64,000 nucleotides of DNA from Marinobacterium alkalitolerans (GTDB lineage Bacteria; Pseudomonadota; Gammaproteobacteria; Pseudomonadales; Balneatricaceae), in NCBI RefSeq assembly GCF_017776525.1, contig NZ_JACVEW010000007.1, positions 90,322 to 154,321 of the forward strand, read 5' to 3'. Numbering within the stretch: position 1 is the stretch's first letter; the number at the start of each line of letters is the position of its first letter. Under the pieces are notes generated by a model. The model was not told where the DNA came from and did not search any database. It saw only the letters and a list, made by a program, of their open reading frames with translations. Shown here one piece after another: positions 51,661-59,027 of this stretch. The position numbers and the translations under genes are program-made.

Positions 51661-52829
51661 CAGACTCCTGCCACTTGCATGGCAGCCACCTCGGACCCGC
51701 CTTTCGTCAATGACGCGGCAGGCCGCTCGCGCATGCACTCACGCGTATCAGCAGGATAGAACTTCAACGCACTTTGATGGACCGCAAGCCACAGCGGCTG
51801 GCCCGGGCTGTGCACAAGTGTTGCATGCTGTTCAACCGGCACGTCCACCTGCAACAGAGGCACCTCATCATCCAGGTGCATGGTCAAACGGACAAAAGCC
51901 CCCATGAACTGAGCCTGCTCCAGTTTCGCCGGCATCATAAGGTGCTGCTCACGGTCAATCCCCCAGGGAGTTTCATGCAAGGTCACGCTTTCCGGCCGAA
52001 AACCCAGTGTCCCATCAGCACAATCCGGCATCGGGATGGGGGTCTGTACCTCTTTGCGTCCCAACATCAATGCATGCCGGTCCAGAACCCGAGCCGGAAG
52101 CAGGTTCATGCTGCCGACAAAACGTGCGACAAACTCGGTAGCCGGCTGCTGGTAGATCTCCTCCGGTGTTCCTACCTGTGCAATACGGCCATGATCCATG
52201 ACGACAATGCGGTCAGCCATGGTCAGGGCTTCATCTTGATCATGGGTCACCATGATGGTGGTAATACCCAGCTTGCGTTGCAGCGAACAGATCTCGTTGC
52301 GCAGATGCAGTCGAACCCGTGCATCCAGCGCTGACAGCGGCTCATCCAACAACAGCAACCCCGGCTCAGTGGCAAGCGCCCGCGCCAGAGCCACGCGCTG
52401 CTGCTGACCGCCTGAGAGCTGTCCCGGAAACTTGTGACCGATATCCGGCAGGTGGATCTGCTCCAGCAGTGCCTGCACACGCGCTTCCCGCTCGCGGCGT
52501 GGCATCTTTACGTTTGCCAGGCCGTAGGCGATGTTTTCATTTACGTTCAGGTTGGGAAACAGCGCATAGGATTGAAATACGATGCCGAAATCACGCTGTT
52601 GCGGAGGCAGAACTGAAATATCACGACCGGCCTGTACAATACCGCCCTCTTCCTGCTGCTCGAGGCCCGCAATCGCACGCAGCAGGGTGGTCTTGCCGCA
52701 GCCGGATGGACCCAGAAAGCAGATAAACTCCCCTTCCTGTACTTCCAGCGTGATGTCATCCAGTGCAGTAAAGCTGCCAAAGGACTTACGCAGATGTTCG
52801 ATCCGCAGGTAAGTGGTTGAGGTTGTCAT
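51660..52829 (-). CDS. ATPase of the 2-AEP ABC importer (PhnT-like)
   Basis: A 389-residue ATPase. The start at 52829 gives MTTSTTYLRIEHLRKSFGSF with GGAGA upstream; an earlier start adds an unrelated Arg-rich stretch. Walker A GPSGCGKTT (about residue 39), Q-loop FQSYALFPN, signature LSGGQQQRVALARAL (about 140), Walker B LLLLDEPLSALD and the switch His in MVTHDQ are intact. A C-terminal regulatory TOBE-like region (about 240-389) follows. It resembles PotA/FbpC-class ATPases including PhnT. It lies 72 bases after the binding-protein gene and is translationally coupled to the permease. Confidence 0.93.
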   Translation of the reverse strand: MTTSTTYLRIEHLRKSFGSFTALDDITLEVQEGEFICFLGPSGCGKTTLLRAIAGLEQQEEGGIVQAGRDISVLPPQQRDFGIVFQSYALFPNLNVNENIAYGLANVKMPRREREARVQALLEQIHLPDIGHKFPGQLSGGQQQRVALARALATEPGLLLLDEPLSALDARVRLHLRNEICSLQRKLGITTIMVTHDQDEALTMADRIVVMDHGRIAQVGTPEEIYQQPATEFVARFVGSMNLLPARVLDRHALMLGRKEVQTPIPMPDCADGTLGFRPESVTLHETPWGIDREQHLMMPAKLEQAQFMGAFVRLTMHLDDEVPLLQVDVPVEQHATLVHSPGQPLWLAVHQSALKFYPADTRECMRERPAASLTKGGSEVAAMQVAGV

Positions 52830-52900
52830 GTTCAGTCTCCATATGAATAGGAGAAGAGCTGCCGCCTGTGCAGCCCTTCTGGTGTTGCGCGCGTTCCGTA

Positions 52901-53923
52901 TCAGTTTTTCGGTTCGCTTTTGCCGTCGTAGCGCTGCTGCCACTCTTTCAGAATGCGCTCACGGTTTTCCGCCGCCCATTCGAAATCGTTGTCGATCATG
53001 CGCTCGGCGATATCTACCGGGTAATTCTTCACTGGCTTGGCCACACCCGGCATGGCGACAACCGCAAAGTTCTCGTTATAAAGGCTGTTGGCATCACGGG
53101 TGACAGCCCAGTCCATCAGTTTCTGAGCCGCTTCCGCCTTGTTGGTGCCCTTGACGATGGCAGCCGCTTCCATGTCCCAACCAAGCCCCTCAGACGGAAA
53201 CGCCAGGTCGATCGGCGCACCCTTGTTGATCAGCTTGGCAGCACGGTAGGCAAAGGAGATTCCGATCGGCGTTTCCCCCGCTGCCGCCATTTTGCAGGGC
53301 TTGGAGCCGGAGTGGGTGTAGCGGTCGATGTTCTGATGCAGGTTGTCCATGAACTGCCAGCCTTCCGCCTCGCCAAAGGTCTGCAGCCAGCTGGATACAT
53401 CCAGGAAGCCGGTACCCGAGGAGTTGGGGTTCGGCATCACCAGGTGCCCCTGATAGACAGGCTTGGTCAGATCCTTCCAGCTGGTCGGCATGGGCAGCTC
53501 ATGCTTTTCAGCTTCAATGCGGTTGTAGCAGATGGACGCAACCCAAGCGTCCATGCCCACCCATGATGGCGTTTCATCCTTGTCCACGAACTGCGTGCTC
53601 AGCTTTTCAACGCCGGTAGGCTTGTAGGGCTGGAGCATGTCCTGGCCTTTCAGCACCAGCAGACTGGTTGCCGCGACACCCAGAATGGCATCCGCCTGGG
53701 GGTTCTCCTTTTCGGCCAACAGACGTGCCGTGATAATGCCGGTTGAGTCACGCACCCAGCGAATCTTGATATCCGGGTTGGCACTCTCGAACGCCTTGGC
53801 ATATGACTTGAGCTGATCGGCTTCCAGAGCGGTGTAAACCGTCAATTCGGTCGCGGCCATTGCAGTATTCGCAGTCAAGGCAACAGCAGCTGCCAGCAGC
53901 GTTTTTTTCAGGTTGAACATCAT
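52901..53923 (-). CDS. Periplasmic 2-AEP-binding protein (PhnS-like)
   Basis: A 340-residue binding protein with a Sec signal peptide (MMFNLKKTLLAAAVALTANT, cleaved after AMA at about residue 24). LTVYTALEADQLKSYAKAFE (about 28) and the DSTGIITARLLAEKENPQADAILGVAATSL region are typical of the iron(III)/2-AEP-type class of binding proteins. The context with phnW and phnX makes 2-AEP the likely ligand. The start at 53923 has AAGAGG upstream; an adjacent ATG at 53920 is possible. Operator copy 53971-53984 lies 48 bases upstream, giving the transporter genes their own regulated promoter. Confidence 0.92.
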   Translation of the reverse strand: MMFNLKKTLLAAAVALTANTAMAATELTVYTALEADQLKSYAKAFESANPDIKIRWVRDSTGIITARLLAEKENPQADAILGVAATSLLVLKGQDMLQPYKPTGVEKLSTQFVDKDETPSWVGMDAWVASICYNRIEAEKHELPMPTSWKDLTKPVYQGHLVMPNPNSSGTGFLDVSSWLQTFGEAEGWQFMDNLHQNIDRYTHSGSKPCKMAAAGETPIGISFAYRAAKLINKGAPIDLAFPSEGLGWDMEAAAIVKGTNKAEAAQKLMDWAVTRDANSLYNENFAVVAMPGVAKPVKNYPVDIAERMIDNDFEWAAENRERILKEWQQRYDGKSEPKN

Positions 53924-53970
53924 GTGGTGCCTCTTGTGTCCTTTAAGGGTTATAGAGTGGATACCGTTAA

Positions 53971-53984
53971 CTGGTATATACCAG
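53971..53984 (-). promoter_or_regulatory. 2-AEP regulon operator before the binding-protein gene
   Basis: CTGGTATATACCAG, a perfect 14-bp palindrome with the GTATATAC core typical of HutC-type GntR operators. Identical to the copy at 55287-55300. Confidence 0.8.
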
Positions 53985-54038
53985 AAAATTTTCACAGTAT
54001 TCCGTTGCAGTTCCATGAACAAAACGTTGCATGTTTTT

Positions 54039-55271
54039 TTAACCGGACTGCTTTTGACTGCGCGCCATAGCACAGCGAATGCGGAAATCTTCCGAGAAGG
54101 GGTCGACCGCACCAAAGCGATCAACAGCGAAAACGCTGGCATCACAAAACGCGGGCTGCTCCAGTGCCAGCTCAGCCATCAGACGCCCCATGCCTCCTGA
54201 CAGCGCAATGCCTCCGCCGGAACAGCCAGTCCCTGCCAGCAGCCCAGGTACGGCCGTGGCGCCAATCAGAGGTTTACCGTCCGGGGTGTAACTGGACACA
54301 CCGGTCAGGTAGTGCGCAATCCCCAGCGTTTCCAGTGCCGGGAAGAGCGCAGCAAGCGCATCCAGCCCTGACTCCAGACACTCCCAGCCTTCCGGATCTC
54401 GGTTGAACAGATAGCCGTGAATATCATCCGGCAGGTTTGCGGGATCTCCGTAGATGGCCTGCCGGTCGCGCAAGCCAAACAGCAAACCGCCCACCTCGGG
54501 ACGAGCATAGGCGTTGGCATCGGGCAGGATCACCATCGGCGACTCCGGTGGGAACAGCTCTGCGCAGTCTTCGGTAATCCAGTAATGGCTGCGTACCGGC
54601 GCCATCGGCAGTGCAACGCCGACATCTGCCAACAGGGCCACCGACCAGGGACCGGCACAGCAGATCACCGTACCGGCATGCATCTTCCCTTCTGCCGTTT
54701 GAATGCCTGTTACCCGCCCATTTTCTGTCACCAGCTTCTGCACGCGGCAGTTCTGAACGACTTCCACGCCCAGCTGCCTGGCTGCCGAAACATACCCCTG
54801 TGCAAGCTGTACCGGGTCCATGTAACCGTCGTCGGCTACAAACAGGGCCTCAGCGTCGTTCGGTGAGCTGAGCCAGGGAATCAGGTTTCGAGCCTCCCCG
54901 GACGACAGCCAGCGCGAACTCAACCCCAGCGCCTGTGCATTGGCATCGGTATTGCGCAGGTATTCTCGGCCGGAGTCCTGTGTGGCCAGGTGCAGGCTCC
55001 CTGCCCGACGCATTGGCAGCGGCTCATCCAGCACCCGGTCGAGCTCATCAACAGCCTTGAAGGTTTCAGCCACCATGGCCGCCATGACGGGGTCAGGGCG
55101 TACCCGCGTCAGCAAAGCGGCGGCCTGGCTGGTCGTCGCCGAGTGCAAGAGTCCAGCCTCGATCAGCCGTATGCGTGAACCGGCAGGTGCGCGCTTTGCC
55201 AGTGACCATGCGGTAGCGGCGCCGAGGATGCCGCCACCAATAATAATGAAGTCGGTTGTGGAAGGGTGCAT
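54039..55271 (-). CDS. FAD-dependent amine oxidoreductase (DAO family) of the 2-AEP locus
   Basis: A 410-residue flavoprotein. DFIIIGGGILGAATAWSLAK (about residues 7-26) is the FAD dinucleotide fold, TSQAAALLTRVRPDP (about 47) the flavin contact, and YTPDGKPLIGATAVPGLLAGTGCSGGGIALSGGMGRLMAE (seen in parts at about 335-375) the C-terminal FAD block. It belongs with glycine/sarcosine-oxidase-like enzymes. Placed first in a 2-AEP locus and behind the shared operator, it probably converts a 2-AEP derivative, for example an N-alkylated form, to 2-AEP or directly to phosphonoacetaldehyde; from memory, flavoenzymes of this kind have been reported with phnWX. That substrate is an inference. Confidence 0.9.
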   Translation of the reverse strand: MHPSTTDFIIIGGGILGAATAWSLAKRAPAGSRIRLIEAGLLHSATTSQAAALLTRVRPDPVMAAMVAETFKAVDELDRVLDEPLPMRRAGSLHLATQDSGREYLRNTDANAQALGLSSRWLSSGEARNLIPWLSSPNDAEALFVADDGYMDPVQLAQGYVSAARQLGVEVVQNCRVQKLVTENGRVTGIQTAEGKMHAGTVICCAGPWSVALLADVGVALPMAPVRSHYWITEDCAELFPPESPMVILPDANAYARPEVGGLLFGLRDRQAIYGDPANLPDDIHGYLFNRDPEGWECLESGLDALAALFPALETLGIAHYLTGVSSYTPDGKPLIGATAVPGLLAGTGCSGGGIALSGGMGRLMAELALEQPAFCDASVFAVDRFGAVDPFSEDFRIRCAMARSQKQSG

Positions 55272-55286
55272 ACTGCCTGCTCCAAT

Positions 55287-55300
55287 CTGGTATATACCAG
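55287..55300 (-). promoter_or_regulatory. 2-AEP regulon operator before the FAD oxidoreductase gene
   Basis: CTGGTATATACCAG, flanked by T and A to make a 16-bp perfect palindrome. It lies 16 bases before the ATG at 55271, so a bound repressor would block transcription. Confidence 0.82.
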
Positions 55301-55358
55301 ATTATGAGAGCGTAAAATGACACCGGGATGACAGATTCATGAAAAATAGAAAAAGAGG

Positions 55359-56081
55359 TTAGTGACGTCCGCCCACATGGACGGATATTTTCAGCGCATC
55401 ATGCAACCAGTATTCGCGATCAAGTTCGAGAAACTCGCCTTCCTGATCATGGCTCAGACGTTGAATGTACAGGCCGGCTGTCCCCTGATTGACACCCAGC
55501 GAATCCGCCTCCAGCCCCTTCAGAGCCAGCGGGTAGATTTCGATATCCCGATGATCCGGAACGCGGTTGTATTTCTCTTTGAACATTTGCCAGATCGAGA
55601 GGTCAGTGCTCTCGCTCAACAGACCCGGGCAGTGCTGCGGATTGATATAGTTGTGCTCAACCAGCAGGCCACGTTCATTGACATAGCGACGGCGGAAGAT
55701 GTGATAGACCGGTGTACCTTCCGGCAAGCCGGTGGCTTCACTCAGCCACTTGGGTGCTTCAGTCAGTTGCTTGAACAGCGTCTCCGTACGCGGCCGGAAC
55801 CCCTGTTCGGTGACATAACGGGTGAATCCGATATCCCGGCTCGGGTCGTACCGAAGCCGTTCTGGCGTTACAAACCAGCCGCGGCGGTTGGAGCGAAAAA
55901 TCAGCCCTTCGGCCTCCAGCTGGGACAAGGCCTGACGAATGGTAACGCGAGTGGTACTGAACCGTTCCGATAACTCCCGTTCTGAAGGCAGCTTCTGCTG
56001 ACTGCTCAGCTTTTCATCTTCAATCCAGTCCCACAAACGGTCTCTGAGCTGAAGATAGACGGGATAGTCGGTTCGTGACAT
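55359..56081 (-). CDS. phnR: HutC-type GntR regulator with UTRA domain (PhnR-like)
   Basis: A 240-residue regulator. The winged HTH (about residues 8-72) contains LPSERELSERFSTTRVTIRQ and ALSQLEAEGLIFRSNRRGWFV, and a UTRA ligand domain (about 95-235) follows. This is the layout of PhnR/PhnF-type regulators of phosphonate genes. It is the first gene on the minus strand of the 2-AEP locus. The palindromes with a GTATATAC core upstream of three downstream genes match the operator type of HutC proteins. No copy of the palindrome is seen before its own start. It probably represses until 2-AEP or a product is bound. Confidence 0.92.
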   Translation of the reverse strand: MSRTDYPVYLQLRDRLWDWIEDEKLSSQQKLPSERELSERFSTTRVTIRQALSQLEAEGLIFRSNRRGWFVTPERLRYDPSRDIGFTRYVTEQGFRPRTETLFKQLTEAPKWLSEATGLPEGTPVYHIFRRRYVNERGLLVEHNYINPQHCPGLLSESTDLSIWQMFKEKYNRVPDHRDIEIYPLALKGLEADSLGVNQGTAGLYIQRLSHDQEGEFLELDREYWLHDALKISVHVGGRH

Positions 56082-56146
56082 CAGTGCACACTCAATACGG
56101 GGCGTTCAGGCTTGGACGAAAAGGGTACCATCAAAGTCGGGAATTC

Positions 56147-56533
56147 TCAGCCATGAAAGCCGAGAGCCGAGGCTTCGATCGCGATCCAGACCTTGGCGCC
56201 CCTGCGCAGGTGTGACAACGACCTGTTCTGCACAATGGGCAGAACAAGCTCATCCAGTTCGTTCGACAGGTGCAGTACGGGGTAGCCCTCCGCCGTGAGG
56301 GACAGCAAGCGCGCCGGCAGTATCAGATAACGATCAGGTGAAGGCCCCCAGGGACCAAACAGAAGTGAGGCCTGATGGCTGGCAAACGTCAGCACGCCTC
56401 GCTTGGACGCCGGCAGCTCGAAGGGGCACTTGAGCATCCGGCCGGACAGCCAGGCTCGGCCAAGGTCATCCGTTTTGACCGGTAGTGAATACGTTGCCTG
56501 CTCGGCATGAGTCGCGCCCTGAGTGAGTTGCAT
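56147..56533 (-). CDS. Small protein with possible TOBE-like C-terminus, unknown function
   Basis: A 128-residue cytoplasmic protein. ATG 56533 is preferred over 56563 because AAAAGGG lies at good distance. The C-terminal part (about 75-128), with LDELVLPIVQNRSLSHLRRGAKVWIAIEASAL as its core (blocks LVLPIVQNRSLSHLRRGAKV and WIAIEASAL), resembles the small-ligand TOBE fold in which a GxxVxxxxxASA strand closes the barrel. The N-terminal part is not recognised. It is a single gene between the 2-AEP regulator and the decarboxylase promoter. The resemblance is weak and could be wrong. Confidence 0.6.
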   Translation of the reverse strand: MQLTQGATHAEQATYSLPVKTDDLGRAWLSGRMLKCPFELPASKRGVLTFASHQASLLFGPWGPSPDRYLILPARLLSLTAEGYPVLHLSNELDELVLPIVQNRSLSHLRRGAKVWIAIEASALGFHG

Positions 56534-56629
56534 CTTACCCTTTTGTGCCATCTGTTTTTGCATGACGGCAGAGTAGAAGCCGCCCGTGACATTGATATGA
56601 CACAGGTTGGTCGACTGGCCGGTCTTTGC

Positions 56630-56657
56630 TTTACTCCCCCCCCGCCACTGCTACAAT
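56630..56657 (+). promoter_or_regulatory. Sigma-70 promoter of the decarboxylase gene with a C8 tract in its spacer
   Basis: TTTACT (56630-56635) and TACAAT (56652-56657) are separated by 16 bases. The first eight bases of the spacer are an uninterrupted run of C (56636-56643). This places a slippage-prone tract where a one-base change alters promoter spacing. Confidence 0.5.
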
Positions 56658-56708
56658 TGCGCAGTATTCAAATCCGTGGAAATCCGCCTTCAATTGCAGG
56701 ATGTGTGA

Positions 56709-58964
56709 ATGAAATTTCGCTTTCCGATCGTCGTCATTGACGAAGATTATCGCTCCGAAAACATCTCCGGCTCAGGTATTCGAGACCTGGCCGAAGCCAT
56801 CAGCCGCGAAGGGATGGAAGTGGTCGGGTTCACCAGTTACGGTGATCTGACATCATTCGCACAGCAGGCAAGCCGGGCTTCCTGCTTTATCTTGTCCATT
56901 GATGATGAAGAGTTCGGCTCAGGCTCTGATGCCGACGTAAACAAGGCTCTGGAGTCCATTCGCAACTTCATCGGTGAAGTGCGCAAACGCAACTCAGACA
57001 TTCCCGTGTTCCTCTATGGTGAAACCCGCACCTCGCGCCATATCTCCAATGATATCCTGCGCGAGCTGCACGGTTTCATTCACATGTTCGAGGACACGCC
57101 CGAGTTCGTGGCTCGCCATATTATCCGCGAAGCGACCAAGTACCTGGAGAGCATGGCGCCGCCCTTCTTCCGTGCGCTGATGGATTATGCCAGTGACAGC
57201 TCCTACTCCTGGCACTGCCCGGGCCACTCCGGCGGCGTGGCCTTTCTGAAAAGCCCCGTCGGCCAGATGTTTCACCAGTTCTTCGGCGAAAACATGCTGC
57301 GTGCCGACGTGTGTAACGCCGTGGATGAGCTGGGTCAGTTACTGGACCACACGGGCCCGGTGTCAGCCAGTGAGTCCAATGCAGCGCGTATCTTCAACGC
57401 TGACCACCTGTTCTTTGTGACCAACGGCACCTCCACCTCCAACAAGGTGGTGTGGCACTCCACCGTTGCGCCGGGTGATATCGTGGTGGTCGACCGCAAC
57501 TGCCACAAGTCGATTCTGCACTCGATCATCATGACCGGGGCGATCCCTGTGTTCCTGATGCCGACCCGCAACCACTACGGCATTATCGGTCCGATTCCGA
57601 AGAGCGAATTCGACCCGGAAACCATTCGCAAGAAGATCGAGGCCAACCCCTTTGCCCGCGAAGCAAAGAATAAGAAGCCGCGCATTCTGACCATTACCCA
57701 GAGCACCTACGACGGCATCGTCTACAACGTCGAAACGATCAAGGAAATGCTCGGCAACACCATCGATACGCTGCATTTTGACGAAGCCTGGTTGCCGCAC
57801 GCGGCCTTCCACGAGTTCTACCACAATATGCACGCCATCGGTGAAGGCCGTCCGCGCTCAGATGAAACGCTGGTCTTTGCCACCCAGTCCACGCACAAGC
57901 TGCTGGCAGGCCTGTCACAGGCGTCACAGATCCTGGTGCAGGATGGCAGCAGCCGTAAACTGGATACACACCGGTTCAACGAATCCTATCTGATGCACTC
58001 CTCTACCAGCCCGCAGTACGCCATCATCGCGTCCTGTGACGTGGCGGCGGCCATGATGGAACCGCCGGGCGGCAAGGCACTGGTCGAAGAGTCCCTGCTG
58101 GAAGCGATCGATTTCCGCCGCGCCATGCACAAGGTGGATCAGGAGTTCGGCGACGATGACTGGTGGTTCAAGGTCTGGGGGCCGGATGTTCAGGCCGAAG
58201 AAGGATTGGGCGACCGCGACAACTGGATCATCCACGATGATGACGACTGGCACGGTTTCGGCAAGATCGATTCCGGCTTCAACATGCTGGACCCGATCAA
58301 ATCGACCATCATCACGCCGGGGCTCAATCTGGAAGGCGAATTCGATGAAGTGGGCATTCCGGCGGCCATCGTCAGCAAGTATCTGGCCGAGCACGGCATC
58401 ATCATCGAGAAGACGGGGCTTTACTCCTTCTTCATCATGTTCACCATCGGCATCACCAAAGGCCGCTGGAATTCCATGGTGACCGAACTGCAGCAGTTCA
58501 AGGATGACTACGACCACAACCTGCCGATGTGGCGCGTGATGCCGGAATTCGCCAAGCGTTATCCGCAGTATGAGCGTGTGGGGCTGCGCGATCTGTGTAC
58601 CGAGATCCACAACGTCTACAAGCAGTATGACGTGGCACGTATCACCACGGAGATGTACCTGTCCGACATCGAGCCGGCCATGACGCCGGCCGACGCCTGG
58701 GCCAAAATGGCACACCGTGACGTTGAGCGCGTCTCCATTGATGCGCTGGAAGGCCGCGTGACAGCCATGCTGGTGACCCCTTACCCGCCGGGTATCCCGC
58801 TGCTGGTACCGGGTGAGCGGTTCAACAAGCCGATCGTGCGTTACCTGCAGTTTGCACGCGACTTCAACTCGCGCTTCCCCGGCTTCGAGACCGACGTGCA
58901 CGGTCTGGTACGTGAGGACGTCAACGGGAAGGACGCCTACTTCGTGGATGTGGTCAAGGACTGA
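56709..58964 (+). CDS. ldcA: PLP-dependent lysine/arginine decarboxylase (LdcA-like)
   Basis: A 751-residue decarboxylase, the same length as Pseudomonas LdcA. Domains: a response-regulator-like wing (about 1-135), a linker, the PLP domain (about 150-560) and a C-terminal domain. SSYSWHCPGHSGGVAFLKSP (about 160), NGTSTSNKVVWHSTV (about 238), the PLP-contact Asp in LHFDEAWLPHAAFHEFY (about 356) and the PLP lysine in STHKLLAGLSQASQ (about 396) are intact. It converts lysine to cadaverine, or arginine to agmatine; the family does not separate these cleanly by eye. Lysine is favoured by the glutarate genes in the same window. A terminator-like hairpin follows. Confidence 0.88.
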   Translation: MKFRFPIVVIDEDYRSENISGSGIRDLAEAISREGMEVVGFTSYGDLTSFAQQASRASCFILSIDDEEFGSGSDADVNKALESIRNFIGEVRKRNSDIPVFLYGETRTSRHISNDILRELHGFIHMFEDTPEFVARHIIREATKYLESMAPPFFRALMDYASDSSYSWHCPGHSGGVAFLKSPVGQMFHQFFGENMLRADVCNAVDELGQLLDHTGPVSASESNAARIFNADHLFFVTNGTSTSNKVVWHSTVAPGDIVVVDRNCHKSILHSIIMTGAIPVFLMPTRNHYGIIGPIPKSEFDPETIRKKIEANPFAREAKNKKPRILTITQSTYDGIVYNVETIKEMLGNTIDTLHFDEAWLPHAAFHEFYHNMHAIGEGRPRSDETLVFATQSTHKLLAGLSQASQILVQDGSSRKLDTHRFNESYLMHSSTSPQYAIIASCDVAAAMMEPPGGKALVEESLLEAIDFRRAMHKVDQEFGDDDWWFKVWGPDVQAEEGLGDRDNWIIHDDDDWHGFGKIDSGFNMLDPIKSTIITPGLNLEGEFDEVGIPAAIVSKYLAEHGIIIEKTGLYSFFIMFTIGITKGRWNSMVTELQQFKDDYDHNLPMWRVMPEFAKRYPQYERVGLRDLCTEIHNVYKQYDVARITTEMYLSDIEPAMTPADAWAKMAHRDVERVSIDALEGRVTAMLVTPYPPGIPLLVPGERFNKPIVRYLQFARDFNSRFPGFETDVHGLVREDVNGKDAYFVDVVKD

Positions 58965-58976
58965 CCCTCAAAACAG

Positions 58977-59002
58977 AACCGGGAGGCACAGGCCTCCCGG
59001 TT
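58977..59002. terminator. Bidirectional terminator between decarboxylase and chemoreceptor genes
   Basis: AACCGGGAGGC-ACAG-GCCTCCCGGTT is a perfect 11-bp stem between convergent stop codons, with short T runs on both sides (TTT after on plus; TTCTGTTTT on minus). Confidence 0.75.
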
Positions 59003-59027
59003 TCCATTCACCCATTCCTTAAACGTC

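Noticed and set aside
56610..56640. Possible sigma-54 promoter before the decarboxylase gene (TGGCCGGTCTTTGCT)
   Set aside because: GG and GC are nine bases apart instead of ten, and the -24 element lacks the CAC.
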